DNA of 64,000 nt from Skeletonema tropicum (Eukaryota > Bacillariophyta > Thalassiosirophyceae > Thalassiosirales > Thalassiosiraceae). The stretch lies in contig CM074128.1 of the NCBI GenBank assembly GCA_037178625.1, positions 4,154,001 through 4,218,000 on the forward strand, in the 5' to 3' direction. The notes beneath the pieces are model-generated. The model was not told the DNA's origin. It worked only from the letters and a program-made list of their open reading frames with translations, and did no database searches. The translations under genes were made by a program, and so were the position numbers. Numbering within the stretch: the stretch's first letter is position 1; the number at the start of each line of letters is the position of its first letter. Positions 44,372 through 55,812 of this stretch are shown here, piece by piece.

Positions 44372-45009
44372 CTACCCTAATTAGCGAAAATAACGAGTAA
44401 CGAGACCACTTCGAGAAAACGAGACCAGTGAACGGGTCTCGCTTTGATAACGAGACAAGTCCAAAAGATCCAAAACGAGACTAGAGACAGGCAACTTTTT
44501 TATGAGAAATCGTCTTGTACAATAGCATGAGAAAGGTCATCCCAAGGCTCCAACTCCTCAGTTGCTTGCGATATGGGCCGTGGAGGCTTGGAAAATGGTA
44601 CCTGAGTAACTTGTGCGGAGAGCATGGACTGTGTGTCAATACAAATCTACAGAGGCAAACGATAGCAGTAGTGCCGTTGTTGTATATGATGAGGAGAAGT
44701 TGAGGAAAATAGTGAAACAAGTCGCTGGAGCAGATGCATTGACTACTACAATGATCCAGAAAATGAGGCAGCAGATGAGTTTCCTGAAGATGACATCGAA
44801 TAAGAGATGCAGTGATGCTTCAGATACATACACTAGAGGTGTGGAAGTAAGAGATAATTAATTAGATAGCTAAGTCATTAACGAGACCATTTTTAATTAA
44901 CGAGACCACTTTTCAATAACGAGACTAGTGTCTTGAGGTGGCCTTGGTAACGAGACCAGGCCAAGAGCCAAAACGAGACTAGTCTCGTTATTTTCACTAA
45001 TTAGGGTAG
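44372..45009. mobile_element. Non-autonomous TIR element with subterminal ACGAGAC motifs
   Basis: Terminal inverted repeats of 26 bp (44372-44397 and 44984-45009, starting CTACCCTAATTAG) match at 25 of 26 positions. Just inside them, ACGAGAC occurs four times on the left (44400, 44419, 44450, 44475) and five times on the right (44881, 44900, 44919, 44950, 44973), plus two inverted copies (44436 and 44982). Such clustered subterminal motifs are typical transposase-binding sites. If the element begins at CCCTAATTAG it is flanked by TA on both sides, as for Tc1/mariner-type or Stowaway-type elements, although TA could also belong to the TIR. The interior has no transposase, only short frames. 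At 638 bp it fits a MITE-like derivative. Confidence 0.75.
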
Positions 45010-45021
45010 ATAGATAGCTAA

Positions 45022-45212
45022 TAGATTATTTTAGTCACTACTCTCTAGACACCAGTGTCAGTAGAGAAAGAAGAATTTAAACCTGGAGGTGCTCGGGCTG
45101 GTCCCGAAGACGCCTGTGCAGCCTGCTGGGAACTAACTGGTCGACGGATGTGGAAAGCGAACGCCTTGGTGCATTAGTGCGTAGAGAGTAGCAACTAAAA
45201 TACTTTATCTAT
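45022..45212. mobile_element. Small inverted-repeat element next to the TIR element
   Basis: Imperfect inverted arms ATTTTAGTCACTACTCTCTA (45028-45047) and TAGAGAGTAGCAACTAAAAT (45182-45201) enclose about 130 bp of GC-richer sequence. It could be a second short MITE or a structured non-coding segment. No coding capacity is seen. Confidence 0.45.
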
Positions 45213-45477
45213 CTAATCTCCCTGCTGCTTCCAATCGATGCTGTTGTTGATAGATTAGATATCTTAGGAGACAAAAGATAATGATATTCTTGTATCGACC
45301 TTCGTGTAATCTAACAATATTTCATTTATGAACTTTCTAAATAACATCATCACAAGTATAGATTCTCAGACCTTTGTCCTCGACCTACAATGAGAATCTT
45401 GTAACCACATCAAACTCTATAACATTTCAAATCATCCATAATTAGCTTGGCTGACGTTGAAGAACGAAGTAATTCAA

Positions 45478-46596
45478 TTACTCTCCCTTCTTCTTCTTAT
45501 CAGTCTTTTCGGTCTTCTTGGCCCTCTTATCTTCCAGCACCTCTTCAACCTCGACAACTTCCGCTTCCACCTTTTCAGACTTTTCCTTCTTGACCTTCTC
45601 CTCCAGCACCTCTTCAACCTGGACAACTTCCGCTTCTACCTCACTCAAGGTCGTTTCAAGGTAGTCGGTATCCTCTTCCCCCACCTCATCTCGCACGTAT
45701 GCATCTGCTATCAGCAGCTTTAGTTGTGCAAGTTCATCCTTGAGCTGATTAGTTTCAGCGTAGGCAGCTTCGGTGGCAGTATCATCTTCGTCTGCTTCCT
45801 CCGCAATAGACATCTGCAGTAATTGCTTGAGCTCTTGCAGGTCTTCCTTCATGGTTTTCATGTCTTGATCATACTTTTTTGTATAACTATGTTTGTAGCC
45901 ACCGCCACCGTAGCTTTTTGGTCTCTTCTTCGCTTTCTGTAGATTCAAAAACATATGGTGGTAAAAATTGGTTGAGAAAAGAAAATTCACATCATCGATC
46001 AACAACTGAAACTGAATGAACAAACCATAAACTTACCGATGGTGCGATACTCACTGAAGGTGCGAAACTCTCAGTTGGCGACATCGAAGGTTCGAGACTT
46101 ACAGAAGGCGCAGGACTCTGAGTTGGGCTCGCGCTTGGTTTCTCTTTCTTGTACTTCTTGTAAGAGTCACCTGCCCATGAATTATCAGGTTCCGCTGCCT
46201 TGTATCCCGTGTTGTAAGTATCACCTTGCCATGTGGAATCAGCAGGTTCCGATGCCTTGTATCCCGTGTTGTAAGTATCACCTTGCCATGTAGGTGGCGT
46301 GTAGATGCTGTAGGGGTTGTAAGGAGTGGCAGGTGCGTATGGATAATAAACAGGGGGCGCGTAGCTGCCACCTTGCCACCCTTGCCCAGTGTTAGTGGAA
46401 TATGTCCTCCATTGGGGACGAGGGGTCGGTATGTTGTTGTAACTTGGATTATACACAGGGGGCGCGTAGCTGCCACCTTGGTACCCTTGCCCAGTGTTAG
46501 TGGAATATTTCCTCCACGTGGGACGAGGGGTCGGTATGTCGTTGTAACTGTCCATGTAATAAGGACTATTTCTCCAGGTAGGACGCTTGGTGGGGA

Positions 46597-46641
<45 letters not shown>

Positions 46642-48125
46642 ACCGAACTTTGTTGATGTCATTTGCATCGTATCCACCATCATCATCCCAGTCTCTCTTG
46701 TCACACTAAAATGATTGTGAAAAGAGTTGCAAACGAATCAGTGATCATACGGAAGTGTCGGGTCTATCATACATTCAGTAGCATTGAACTCACCTTTTTC
46801 ATGTTACAACCCAAAATGTTGCAGACTTTCCACTGTTTCTTTTCATTTGCCGTGCAGCAAACTCTGCGCTCTTCCGAGGTACACTTATCGTCATCATAGT
46901 CGTTAACGTGGTCATACTTGTCATCATCGCTACCGTAATTGTCATCCGTGTAGTCATTGCCTCCATTGTTTTTCTCCTTGTAATTGTTCCACTGTTCGTC
47001 GTACAAATCCTTCACCTTGTTGTAATCTACATCGTCCTTGTCATCGTAGTCGTTGTTATAACCATCGTTCTTCCAAGCTGGCTTAGAGTCATCATCATCA
47101 TAACCATCTCTCTTCCAACCACACTTTTTGTACATGCAACCAAGCTTGTCGCAAACTCTCTTCTTGTTAACGACTGAAAGCTTATCACTCTGATTGCAGC
47201 AGATGTCACGCGATTGAACATCACAAACTGGACCAGTTGGAGAACTAGTTGGATAAATAGTTGGATGGACAGTCGGAGAAATAGTTGGATCCGATGTAGG
47301 CTCGTCAGTGTAATGTTTCCATCCGTCGTTTCTCCAGTTACACTTATCGTAATCACAGCCGAGCTTGTCACAGAGACTAATTTTCTTGTAATCTGATATA
47401 CTTGCCGGCAAATTGCAGCACATCGCTTGATCCGCCTGTTGATTAGAAAGAGAATCAAAGCCATTATTTAGTTACACAAGTAATGTTTCGTGACAAAGTG
47501 AAAATATTCACATACTGCAACTTACCGCAAGGCAAAGGTTGTGACCATCATCATTCCAACCATCCCTTTGCCAACCATCAGCCGACCATGTCGGTTCTGA
47601 TGTAGGTTTGAGAGTCTCATATCCATCATCGGACCAATCACACTTGTCATAATTGCAACCAACGGCGTAGCAAATATTCTTCTTCTCTTGTACTGATAAG
47701 TTGTCAGGCAAATCACAGCAGGTTGACCGGAGCTGAGCATCACAGTTGTCGTAGCCATTATCAGTATAACCATCACCACTATCAGTATAGCCGTCATTTG
47801 ACTCTCCACTATCATAGTTCTCACTCTCTGTAGGTCCTTGCCAGTTCGCAGGTCTGCTAGGTCTCACCCAGTTAGCTGGTCTAGGCTTTCGACGTCGAAT
47901 ACGCCCGGGCATCGGCCTACGACGGCGATTTCCCCATCTCCTATTCGTCGCTACCTTTGACTTGCCATAGCCTGAATTGGCTCCTCCTTCTTTGTAGGGT
48001 CCATTGTAGGTTCGAACTCCGTTTCTAGCCCGATTGGCTCCGCCTCCACCTCCACCTGATCTGTCCTCAGCAGCGTAGGTGCTTGAGATCACAAGTGCTA
48101 GGAGGCATCCTTTGATCATCATCAT
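45478..48125 (-). CDS. Secreted Cys-rich repeat protein B (cell-wall candidate)
   Basis: Four exons, all phase 0: 48125-47526, 47435-46794, 46705-46037, 45936-45478; introns 88-100 bp. The product is 789 residues. Order: signal peptide (MMMIKGCLLALVISSTYAAE); Gly/Arg-rich and basic RPANWVRPSRPANW region shared with paralogue A; Cys modules of the form CC-x(12-13)-C-x2-LGC-x3-K/C (TCCDLPDNLSVQEKKNICYA, MCCNLPASISDYKKISLC, ICCNQSDKLSVVNKKRVC, VCCTANEKKQWKVCNILGC) often followed by W and Asp/Gly-rich spacers; a PTxSPTxHPT mucin-like stretch; 13 consecutive Asn (GTT repeat at about 46601-46639); PTPRPTWR and TWQGDTYNTGYKA repeats; and a Lys/Glu-rich coiled C-terminus ending KKTEKTDKKKKGE. A frustule or adhesive role is inferred from composition. 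No reading-frame damage. Confidence 0.8.
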
Positions 48126-48595
48126 GAAATTGTTTATTTGAATCAATGTATTATCTTTGTATCAATTTGTGCTTCTTCAATTCTCTGTTCAATCAATTGA
48201 ATTCTAATCAAGTGTATCACTCTGCTGCTTTGCTCAAGTTATCAAATGATGTGGCATTGACGAGACGAAGTTTCGGTCGGGCGCTCTCTAAAAAATGGGT
48301 CTCAAAATTTTAAGTCTCAATACGTCGTAATTCCTACGTACGATAGGATACCATCAAATTTTGATCCAGAACAATCATGTGAGTAGAGAGTGAATCAAGG
48401 AAAATTGATTCCTACATACCCTCCGTTCAACTCAATTCATCTTTCCCCAAATTCATAGAAAGACTTACTAAATTTATGTCGAAGATGCCGTCAAGTACGA
48501 AGTAGAAAGTTACGGATAACGGATAAATCTTTTTAACATTACTTTTCGCACACTTATCGTACCATAGGCAAAATACACATGAATCATTGCTATAC
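48126..48595. other. Intergenic region between paralogues A and B
   Basis: 470 bp holding the 3' flank of A and the promoter of B. No gene or clear motif was recognised. Confidence 0.5.
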
Positions 48596-51500
48596 TTAGT
48601 TCCCATATTTTCCGCCTACATATTGCCGCGGGTAGGCGTCATTTGGAAGAGGGTTGGGATACACATTTTCATTAAGATCGGGGTTGGGGTAGACGTTGGG
48701 ATACATATTTTGATCATTATAGGCATTGTTGTTGTCATCATAATTCGTAGAATATTTCCTATAGGTTGGTCGCATTGTTGGCTTGTGTTCATTGTTGTTA
48801 CCATAATTTGAAGAATCTGCCCCATACACTTGCTGTGCGGAGCTGTATCCGTTGGATGAAGATGCCGAAGAATAGGGTCGATAGGTTGGTCGCATTGTTG
48901 GCTTGTGTTCATTGTTGTTGCCATAATTTGAAGAATCTGCCCCATATACTTGCTGTGCGGAGCTGTATCCGTTGGATGAAGATGCCGACGAATAGGGTCG
49001 ATAGGTTGGTCGCATAGTGGGCTTCTTCTTTCGGTCACTATATTCTGGGAAGACTTCGTATCGAGGAGCTGGATCCCCATATGCCTTGTAGCTATCTTCA
49101 TCTTCAGGTTTGTAGAAGACTTCGTATTGAGGAGTCGACTCATATTCGTCAGTCTTCTTGTCGCACTGCAGTCAAAATTAGGTGTAAACAAATGAGTCGT
49201 GGAATAATGATTGGCACAAACGGAGACGGGTAAGGTATAAAAATACTCACCTTCATGATGTTACAACCCAACGTCTGGCAGATTTTCCATTGTTTCTTCT
49301 CATTTGCGGAGCAGCACTCTTCAAGATCATCTGCCGTGCATTTATAATCGTCATAGTCATTCTTGAAGTCATAATTATCCTTTTGCTGAATAGAGGTGTA
49401 TCCGTTGGAAGAAGATGCCGAAGAATAGGGTCGATAGGTTGGTCGCATGGTGGGCTTCTTGTCGCACTGCAGTCAAAATTAGGTGTAAACAACTGAGTCG
49501 TGGATAATGATTGACATAGACGATGACGGATGTATAAAAATACTCACCTTCTTGATGTTACAGCCCAACGTCTGGCAGATTTGCCATTGTTTCTTCTCAT
49601 TTGCGGAGCAGCACTCTTCAAGATCATCTGCCGTACATTTATCATCGTCATAGCCATTTTCGAAGTCATAATTATCCTTTTGATCGTAGTTATTCTTGGA
49701 ATTGTATTCGTCTTCGTCATCCCATCCTCCTTCCCTCTTATCACACTGTAACAGCAGCAAGGAACAAGTACGTTAGGTTTCATATAAAGGAAGGGAAAAC
49801 GAGAGAGAGGTGAATCAAGTTTGACCATTCTCACCTTTCGGATGTTACAGCCCAAGCTTTCGCAAACCTGCAACTGTTTCTTCTCGTTGGCAGTACAGCA
49901 CTCTTCGCGTTCATCTGCCGTGCACTCATCATCTCCATAGTCGTTTTTGAAGTCATAATCATCCTTTTGATCGTAGTTTTTCTTGGAATTGTATTCGTCT
50001 TCGTCGTCTTCGTCATCCCATCCTCCTTCCCTCTTATCACACTGTAACAGCAGCAAGGAACAAGTACGTTAGGTTTCATATTATAAAGGAAGTGGAAATG
50101 ATAGGTGGAAATGATAGATGGAGACGAATCAAGTTTGATCATCCTCACCTTTCTGATGTTACAGCCCAAGCTTTCGCAAACCTGCAACTGTTTCTTCTCG
50201 TTGGCAGTGCAGCACTCTTCGCGTTCATCTGTCGTACACTCATCATCTTCATAGTCGTTTTTGAAGTCATGATCATCCTTTTGATCGTAGTTATTCTTGG
50301 AATTGTATTCGTCTTCGTCATCCCATCCTCCTTCCCTCTTATCACACTGTAACAGCAGCAAGGAACAAGTAAGTTAGGTTTCATATAAAGGAAGGGAAAA
50401 TGAGAGACGTGGTGAATCAAGTTTGGCCATTCTCACCTTTCTGATGTTACAGCCCAAGCTTTCGCAAACCTGCAACTGTTTCTTCTCGTTGGCAGTGCAG
50501 CACTCTTCGCGTTCATCTGCCGTACACTCATCATCTCCATAGTCGTTTTTGAAGTCATAATCATCCTTTTGATCGTAGTTTTTCTTGGAATTGTATTCGT
50601 CTTCGTCATCCCATCCTCCTTCCCTCTTATCACACTGTAACAGCAGCAAGGAACAAGTACGTTAGGTTGCACATAAAGGAAGTGGAAATGATAGATGGAG
50701 ACGAATCAAGTTTGGCCATTCTCACCTTTCTAATGTTACAGCCCAAGCTTTCGCAAACCTGCAACTGTTTCTTCTCGTTGGCAGTGCAGCACTCTTCGCG
50801 TTCATCTGCCGTACACTCATCATCTCCATAGTCGTTCTTGAAGTCATAATCATCCTTTTGATCGTAGTTTTTCTTGAAATTGTATTCGTCTTCGTCATCC
50901 CATCCTCCTTCCCTCTTATCACACTGTAACAGCAGCAAGGATAAAAATAGTACGTTAGGTTTCATATTATAAAGGAATTGGAAATGATAGATGGAGATGA
51001 ATCAAGTTTGACCATTCTCACCTTTCGGATGTTACAGCCCAAGCTTTCGCAAACCTGCAACTGTTTCTTCTCGTTGGCAGTGCAGCACTCTTCGCGTTCA
51101 TCTGCCGTGCACTTATCATCTTCGTAATCATTCTTCGAGTCATACTTGTTCTTCTGGTAGTTGATGTCGTTGTAGTAATCGTTGTAGTTGCCGTACTTGT
51201 TCTTTAGGTAGTAGTTGTTGTTCTTCTGGTAGTATCTCCTATAGGTTGGTCGCATTGTTGGCTTGTGTTCATTGTTGTTACCATAATTTGAAGAATCTGC
51301 CCCATACACTTGCTGGTAGTTGCTGCTGTAGTAGTCTTTCACGTTGTACTTGTTCTTCTGGTAGTTATCGTAATCATAATCATTTTTATACTTGTACTGT
51401 TCGTCATCGTAGTCCTTGTTGTAACCATCGTTCTTCCAGGACGGCTTGGAGTCATCATCATCGTGCCCGTCTTTCTTCCATCCGCACTTTTCATAAATAC

Positions 51501-53384
51501 ACCCAAGATCATCGCAAACCTCCCTCTTTTCTCCTACTGTAAGGTCGTCGTGTTGAGTACAGCAGATGTTGCGAGCGAACTGACAGAAGTAGAAATAAGG
51601 AAATTCTGTTAGATTTCTCTTTGGAGATGATGGCATTGACTATACCTATTTCATGTTCATTTGAACTTACCACATCGCACTCATGACCGTCATCTTCCCA
51701 AGGAGTTGGAGAAGAACTTGGAGTTGTAGAAGGCTTGTGTCCATTATTGTCCCACCCATTCCTCTTGCCCCAGCCACACTTTTGCCAAGCACATGACATT
51801 TGGTCGCAAATTGATATTCTCTCTTGAAGAGTGCCCGTTTTTTGACTGCAGCAAAATATTTTTGCATCCTACATACATTGAACGGAGGAAGCAATGGTTA
51901 GACCAATATGATAGCATGCTGGAAAATAATTCGAGACAAAAGGAATAGAAACTTACGTCATCACACGGGGACTCGTAGCTCTCTTCAGTGGTCTCAACTT
52001 CTACCTTACTAGTAATGAATGGTGGTGCAACAATCTTTGCTTCATCTTCCTTCACCACCTCTTCAACTTCCTCTTCCTCCTCTTCCGTATACTCTTCAAC
52101 TGGTTCTTGTTCTTCCTTATATTCCTCAATTGGTTCTTCCCCTGTATATTTATCAGTTCGCTGTTCTTTCACAATTTCCTCCCCAGTTTTGTATTCTTTG
52201 ATACTATCATAACCTCCTCCACTGTATCCTCCACTATCTCCTCCACTGTAGCCTCCACTATCTCCTCCAGTGTGGTACCTTCCAGATGATACTTCTTCGA
52301 TGTATCCTCCTCCACTATCTCCTCCACTGTATCCTCCACTATCTCCTCCACTGTAGCCTCCACTGTATCCTCCACTATCTCCTCCACTGTATCCTGCGCT
52401 ATCTCCTCCACTGTAGCCTCCACTGTAGCCTCCGCTATCTCCTCCACTGTAGCCTCCACTGTATCCTCCACTATCTCCTCCACTGTATCCTGCGCTATCT
52501 CCTCCACTGTAGCCTCCACTGTAGCCTCCACTGTAGCCTCCGCTATCTCCTCCACTGTAGCCTCCACTGTATCCTCCACTATCTCCTCCACTGTATCCTC
52601 CTCCACTGTATCCTCCACTATCTCCTCCACTGTATCCTCCTCCACTGTATCCACTGTAGCCTCCTCCACTGTATCCTCCAGTGTGGTACTTTCCAGATGA
52701 TACTTCATCAATGGATCCTCCTCCACCGTATCCGTCGTCACGCCATTGGCACTTGTCATAATCACAGCCAAGTACGTCACAAACACTACGTTTTGAAGTC
52801 TCAGACATCTCCGACCCTAAATCACAACATATGTTGCGGTTCGTCTAAAAATGAGGGGAAGATTTGACGTGCGTAAGCAAAAATGTGGTCTCATTCAGAA
52901 GGGATGAATACAAATAGTAACTTCTTACCTTGTCACATACTTGATAGACACCTCCAGCCGGAGATTCTGTGGGTGAAATAGTAGGTGGATCCGAAGGAGG
53001 ACTAACCCAATCGGGCTCCGATGGCTCGTTCCAGCTCTCATAGTCTGGTGCCACGTCCCAACTTTCAGATTCCGATGGCTCAGCCCAATCATTATTGACA
53101 GGTTGGTTAGGTCTTACCCAGTTAGCAGGCCTGCCCCACCTACGTCGTCGTCGTCGTCGTCCTGCTTTTGCACGGATTCTTCCAGTACTTCCGCCTCCCC
53201 ATGCAGATCCAGCAACTGGGGTTGGTTTTCCACCTCCATACCTTCTGCGGGGTGGATATGAAACCGCGTTGTCAACATTGTTGTATTCACTGTTATCAGG
53301 ACTAGGATTAGGATTAGTATTGGGGTGGTCGTCTGCGCAGACACTGGCTACGAGAAGCGCCAAGAGGCTTCCTTTGATGAACAT
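48596..53384 (-). CDS. Secreted Cys-rich repeat protein A with amplified exons (cell-wall candidate)
   Basis: Eleven phase-0 exons: 53384-52929, 52844-51957, 51868-51671, 51579-51022, 50923-50726, 50634-50437, 50346-50149, 50041-49835, 49745-49548, 49466-49251, 49165-48596; introns 81-107 bp. Total 1294 residues with no frame damage. Order: signal peptide (MFIKGSLLALLVASVCADD); basic RRRRRRRWGRPANWVRP; a CC...LGC Cys module; a long GGYSGGDSGGYSGG Gly/Tyr/Ser domain; an acidic EEYTEEEEEEVEEV stretch; more Cys modules; five near-identical 66-69 residue exons (CDKREGGWDDEDEYN...EECC-TANEKKQ...SLGCNIRKV-type); then PTMRPTYRPYSSASSSNGYS repeats and a C-terminal Tyr/Asn/Pro tail. Head-to-tail with paralogue B, which shares the signal, basic block and Cys module. 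Silica-associated or adhesive function is inferred. Confidence 0.8.
49548..50923 (-). repeat. Tandem exon+intron duplication, five units of 288-305 bp
   Basis: Exons starting at 50923, 50634, 50346, 50041 and 49745 are 198, 198, 198, 207 and 198 bp, and the introns between them are also nearly identical (donor side GTGAGAATGGCCAAACTTGA, acceptor side TTGCTGCTGTTACAG). The unit is therefore exon plus intron. The third unit in this list is followed by one with a GACGAA-type codon expansion (207 bp). The last unit differs more (Asp-Leu-Glu-Glu, KKQWQ) and resembles the next exon downstream. Confidence 0.9.
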
Positions 53385-55812
53385 GCTTGATCTAATCAGT
53401 ATAAGTAGATCGTTTGGTGTGTAAGTAGTGTCTAATGTGGGTAGATGTATTCTTGAATAATCTGCATGAACGTGAACATGTGAATCCCTTCTCGCACTGG
53501 CATGTCGCTCACTAAATTTTTTCACCTCTCAATCGCAGAAATCAAAATTCAAAGATACTAATTCCATCGTATGTGAAAAAATTTGGATGACATTAAAACC
53601 TTCATTTCTTATTTGGAAAAATCCAAAAATGGCACGAGAGTGTATTGAAATGCAGCTTTTGCCTGTATCTACTTTTCTTCTACAGCTGTTTTCATTTCAG
53701 AGATTCTGCACATACAAAATTCGAATTCCTACGTGGGTTCAGTATAAATGACGTATTGAGTCTTATAAAAATCACTTGGGCCGATTTTTCCCGCCTCCAT
53801 CACTCATCAAGCATCTTCCGCACAAAATGATGCCAATCATGGCCCTACAAGACCCAAAGCGGATAGCCAGTTCTCACTCTAGGTAGCATGCATCAGGTCT
53901 ATCCTAAGCAATCATTTTGATCCAATGCACCTTAATATTCGAATAAGACCTTAGGATAGACCGGAGAACAGTCGTCATGAGCACCAAGAAGAAAATTCTG
54001 AAAGCATTCCGCGATATCACTATTCGTCCCACCCTAACCATCATCAGTGGAGTATGACGAGTCTTTAGGTCATATATTGTAGGTCCGAATCATCAGACGA
54101 AGTCCCAATAATCATGTTCGCCACCATTTCGTTCTTTGACTTCGTCAGGAGGCTTGGACTGCGGAAACATGGGCAAGATGTTTAGGAGTATGACGCAATA
54201 TCCACCTATTGCCGAGAAGAAGCAACGCAGCAACACTACTTCATCATAGATCATACTTAGCGGATACCTCATCATCACATGCAACAACATGATATTTATT
54301 GCTCATTTGCGGCTACCAACGTGTTTCCGAATCGTTAGAAGTGAATGGCCCCTTGTTGTGAGGATAGCCGGTGCCGATATTTTTAGAGGAGGTACCCGGA
54401 TACAATACACTTGTGGAAGTACCTGAAAAATTGATCGATAACACCATGGACAAGATAAAACAAGAACAACACCATTTCCTCAAAGAGTATCAACTATCTC
54501 CGAACAACGCTGTGATCACCTAGAGCACTCGCTGCTCGCGTGTTGGAATAAAATCCAGATGATGCTTCTTGCCCCATCAGGCATGACATCGACATTACTT
54601 CAGACCAACGTAGACAAAAGTAACAAATACCTGTTGAGAAGGCGGCTGAACTGGGTTGTACGTGATAATAGTAGTAGAGGGGTCAATATCTGTGTCTTGC
54701 AACAATGAACCTGGTGTACAATAGTAAGACTGGAGATTGCTCCTTCCTGCTAAAGCAAAGCAGTAGCTCAAAGCATGTAGAACTGTCAATTCAGAAATAT
54801 TACATAATATTGACCAAGTATGAAATGTCATTGACACTTTTGAATTGTAGTAGCAACACCATTGTAGCCCCGAGAAGCTGATTACAGTTTACAATTTTAC
54901 TACTCATATTCTACAACAACACGGGACGCACAATACATATAACAATTGTTGTATTGTTGTATGTTGTGTCACAGCATCACCTATACATGCAACTTCATAA
55001 AAACTTGCAGAATACGAGGAAGTACCAAAGATTAAACTCAATATCGGCGGAAGCATGAGCTCTCGTTTTAATAGTCCCATGATAGATTGGATGCGGCTGT
55101 CATACTTTAGAGGAGGTGGTATCTCTAAAAGTTCGTCAATGGTATCGACAAGATTTATAATTATTCCATCCGCACGACACTTTCGTCACGCCCAAATAAC
55201 ATCATGAATTCCACATATGAAATAATGACGCGATGATTTACTCCGTCTTTACTCCGTCGTTTGGTTCTACTCAAGTCCTCGATGTCTATGATAGGTTGAT
55301 AAGTGAACGCAAAGTACATGCACGATTTTTGGGACGTGATGATGGACATTAAGACTCTTCAGCGGTGGTTGAAGCAGGTTAAAGATATACACATATTCGC
55401 ATCTATTACTTAACTGATGGTACTACTGGGAACGATTAGTTGCATTCATGTAGGCGGCGAGATGCTGCAACTGATGCTACCAGAAGATGTATGTATCATG
55501 GTGAAGGTGCTGGTTTTTGTGGTATATAGTGGGGGGAGAGAGCAGTCGAGTCAAATCTATGTCACACCTTGGTATGTTTCTACAGGCGGAATTACTTTTT
55601 ACGATAAACAGGATCGTTTTGAAAACAGCTGTACTGTACTTTTGAAACGAATTTGCAAGTACCTATTCTGTGCGACGCTTACTTTTGGCTACAAAGAGAG
55701 ACATTGAAAGACGGTTGAAATGATGAATACTGATAAGCATATGTAAGGGGATGCCAAAGAAACAAATCAAATTGTTATCTGAGATTGTTATCTGAGCTAT
55801 TTATCGAAGCAG
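53385..55812. other. Intergenic region, no gene supported
   Basis: 2.4 kb. Contains a canonical E2F-like TTTTTCCCGCC at 53785-53795, about 400 bp upstream of gene A. A short coding-like fragment in one frame near 54404-54522 (VPGYNTLVEVPEKLIDNTMD and following) may be a gene relic. The longest open frame (55417-55707) lacks recognisable features. Confidence 0.5.
53896..53962. repeat. Perfect 13-bp inverted repeat
   Basis: GGTCTATCCTAAG (53896-53908) and its exact complement CTTAGGATAGACC (53950-53962) are separated by 41 bp. It could be a hairpin or a very short MITE. Confidence 0.7.

Noticed and set aside
45061..45180. Possible structured non-coding RNA between inverted arms
   Set aside because: GC-rich and flanked by arms, but no known RNA family could be recognised by eye.
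52169..52867. Long open frames in other registers opposite and across the GGYSGG domain (Glu/Val-rich and Leu/His-rich)
   Set aside because: They are shadows created by the simple repeat; the Gly/Tyr/Ser frame is fixed by splice sites and flanking Cys modules.
55417..55707. 96-codon open frame
   Set aside because: No domain, signal, splice context or coding-like composition; treated as chance.
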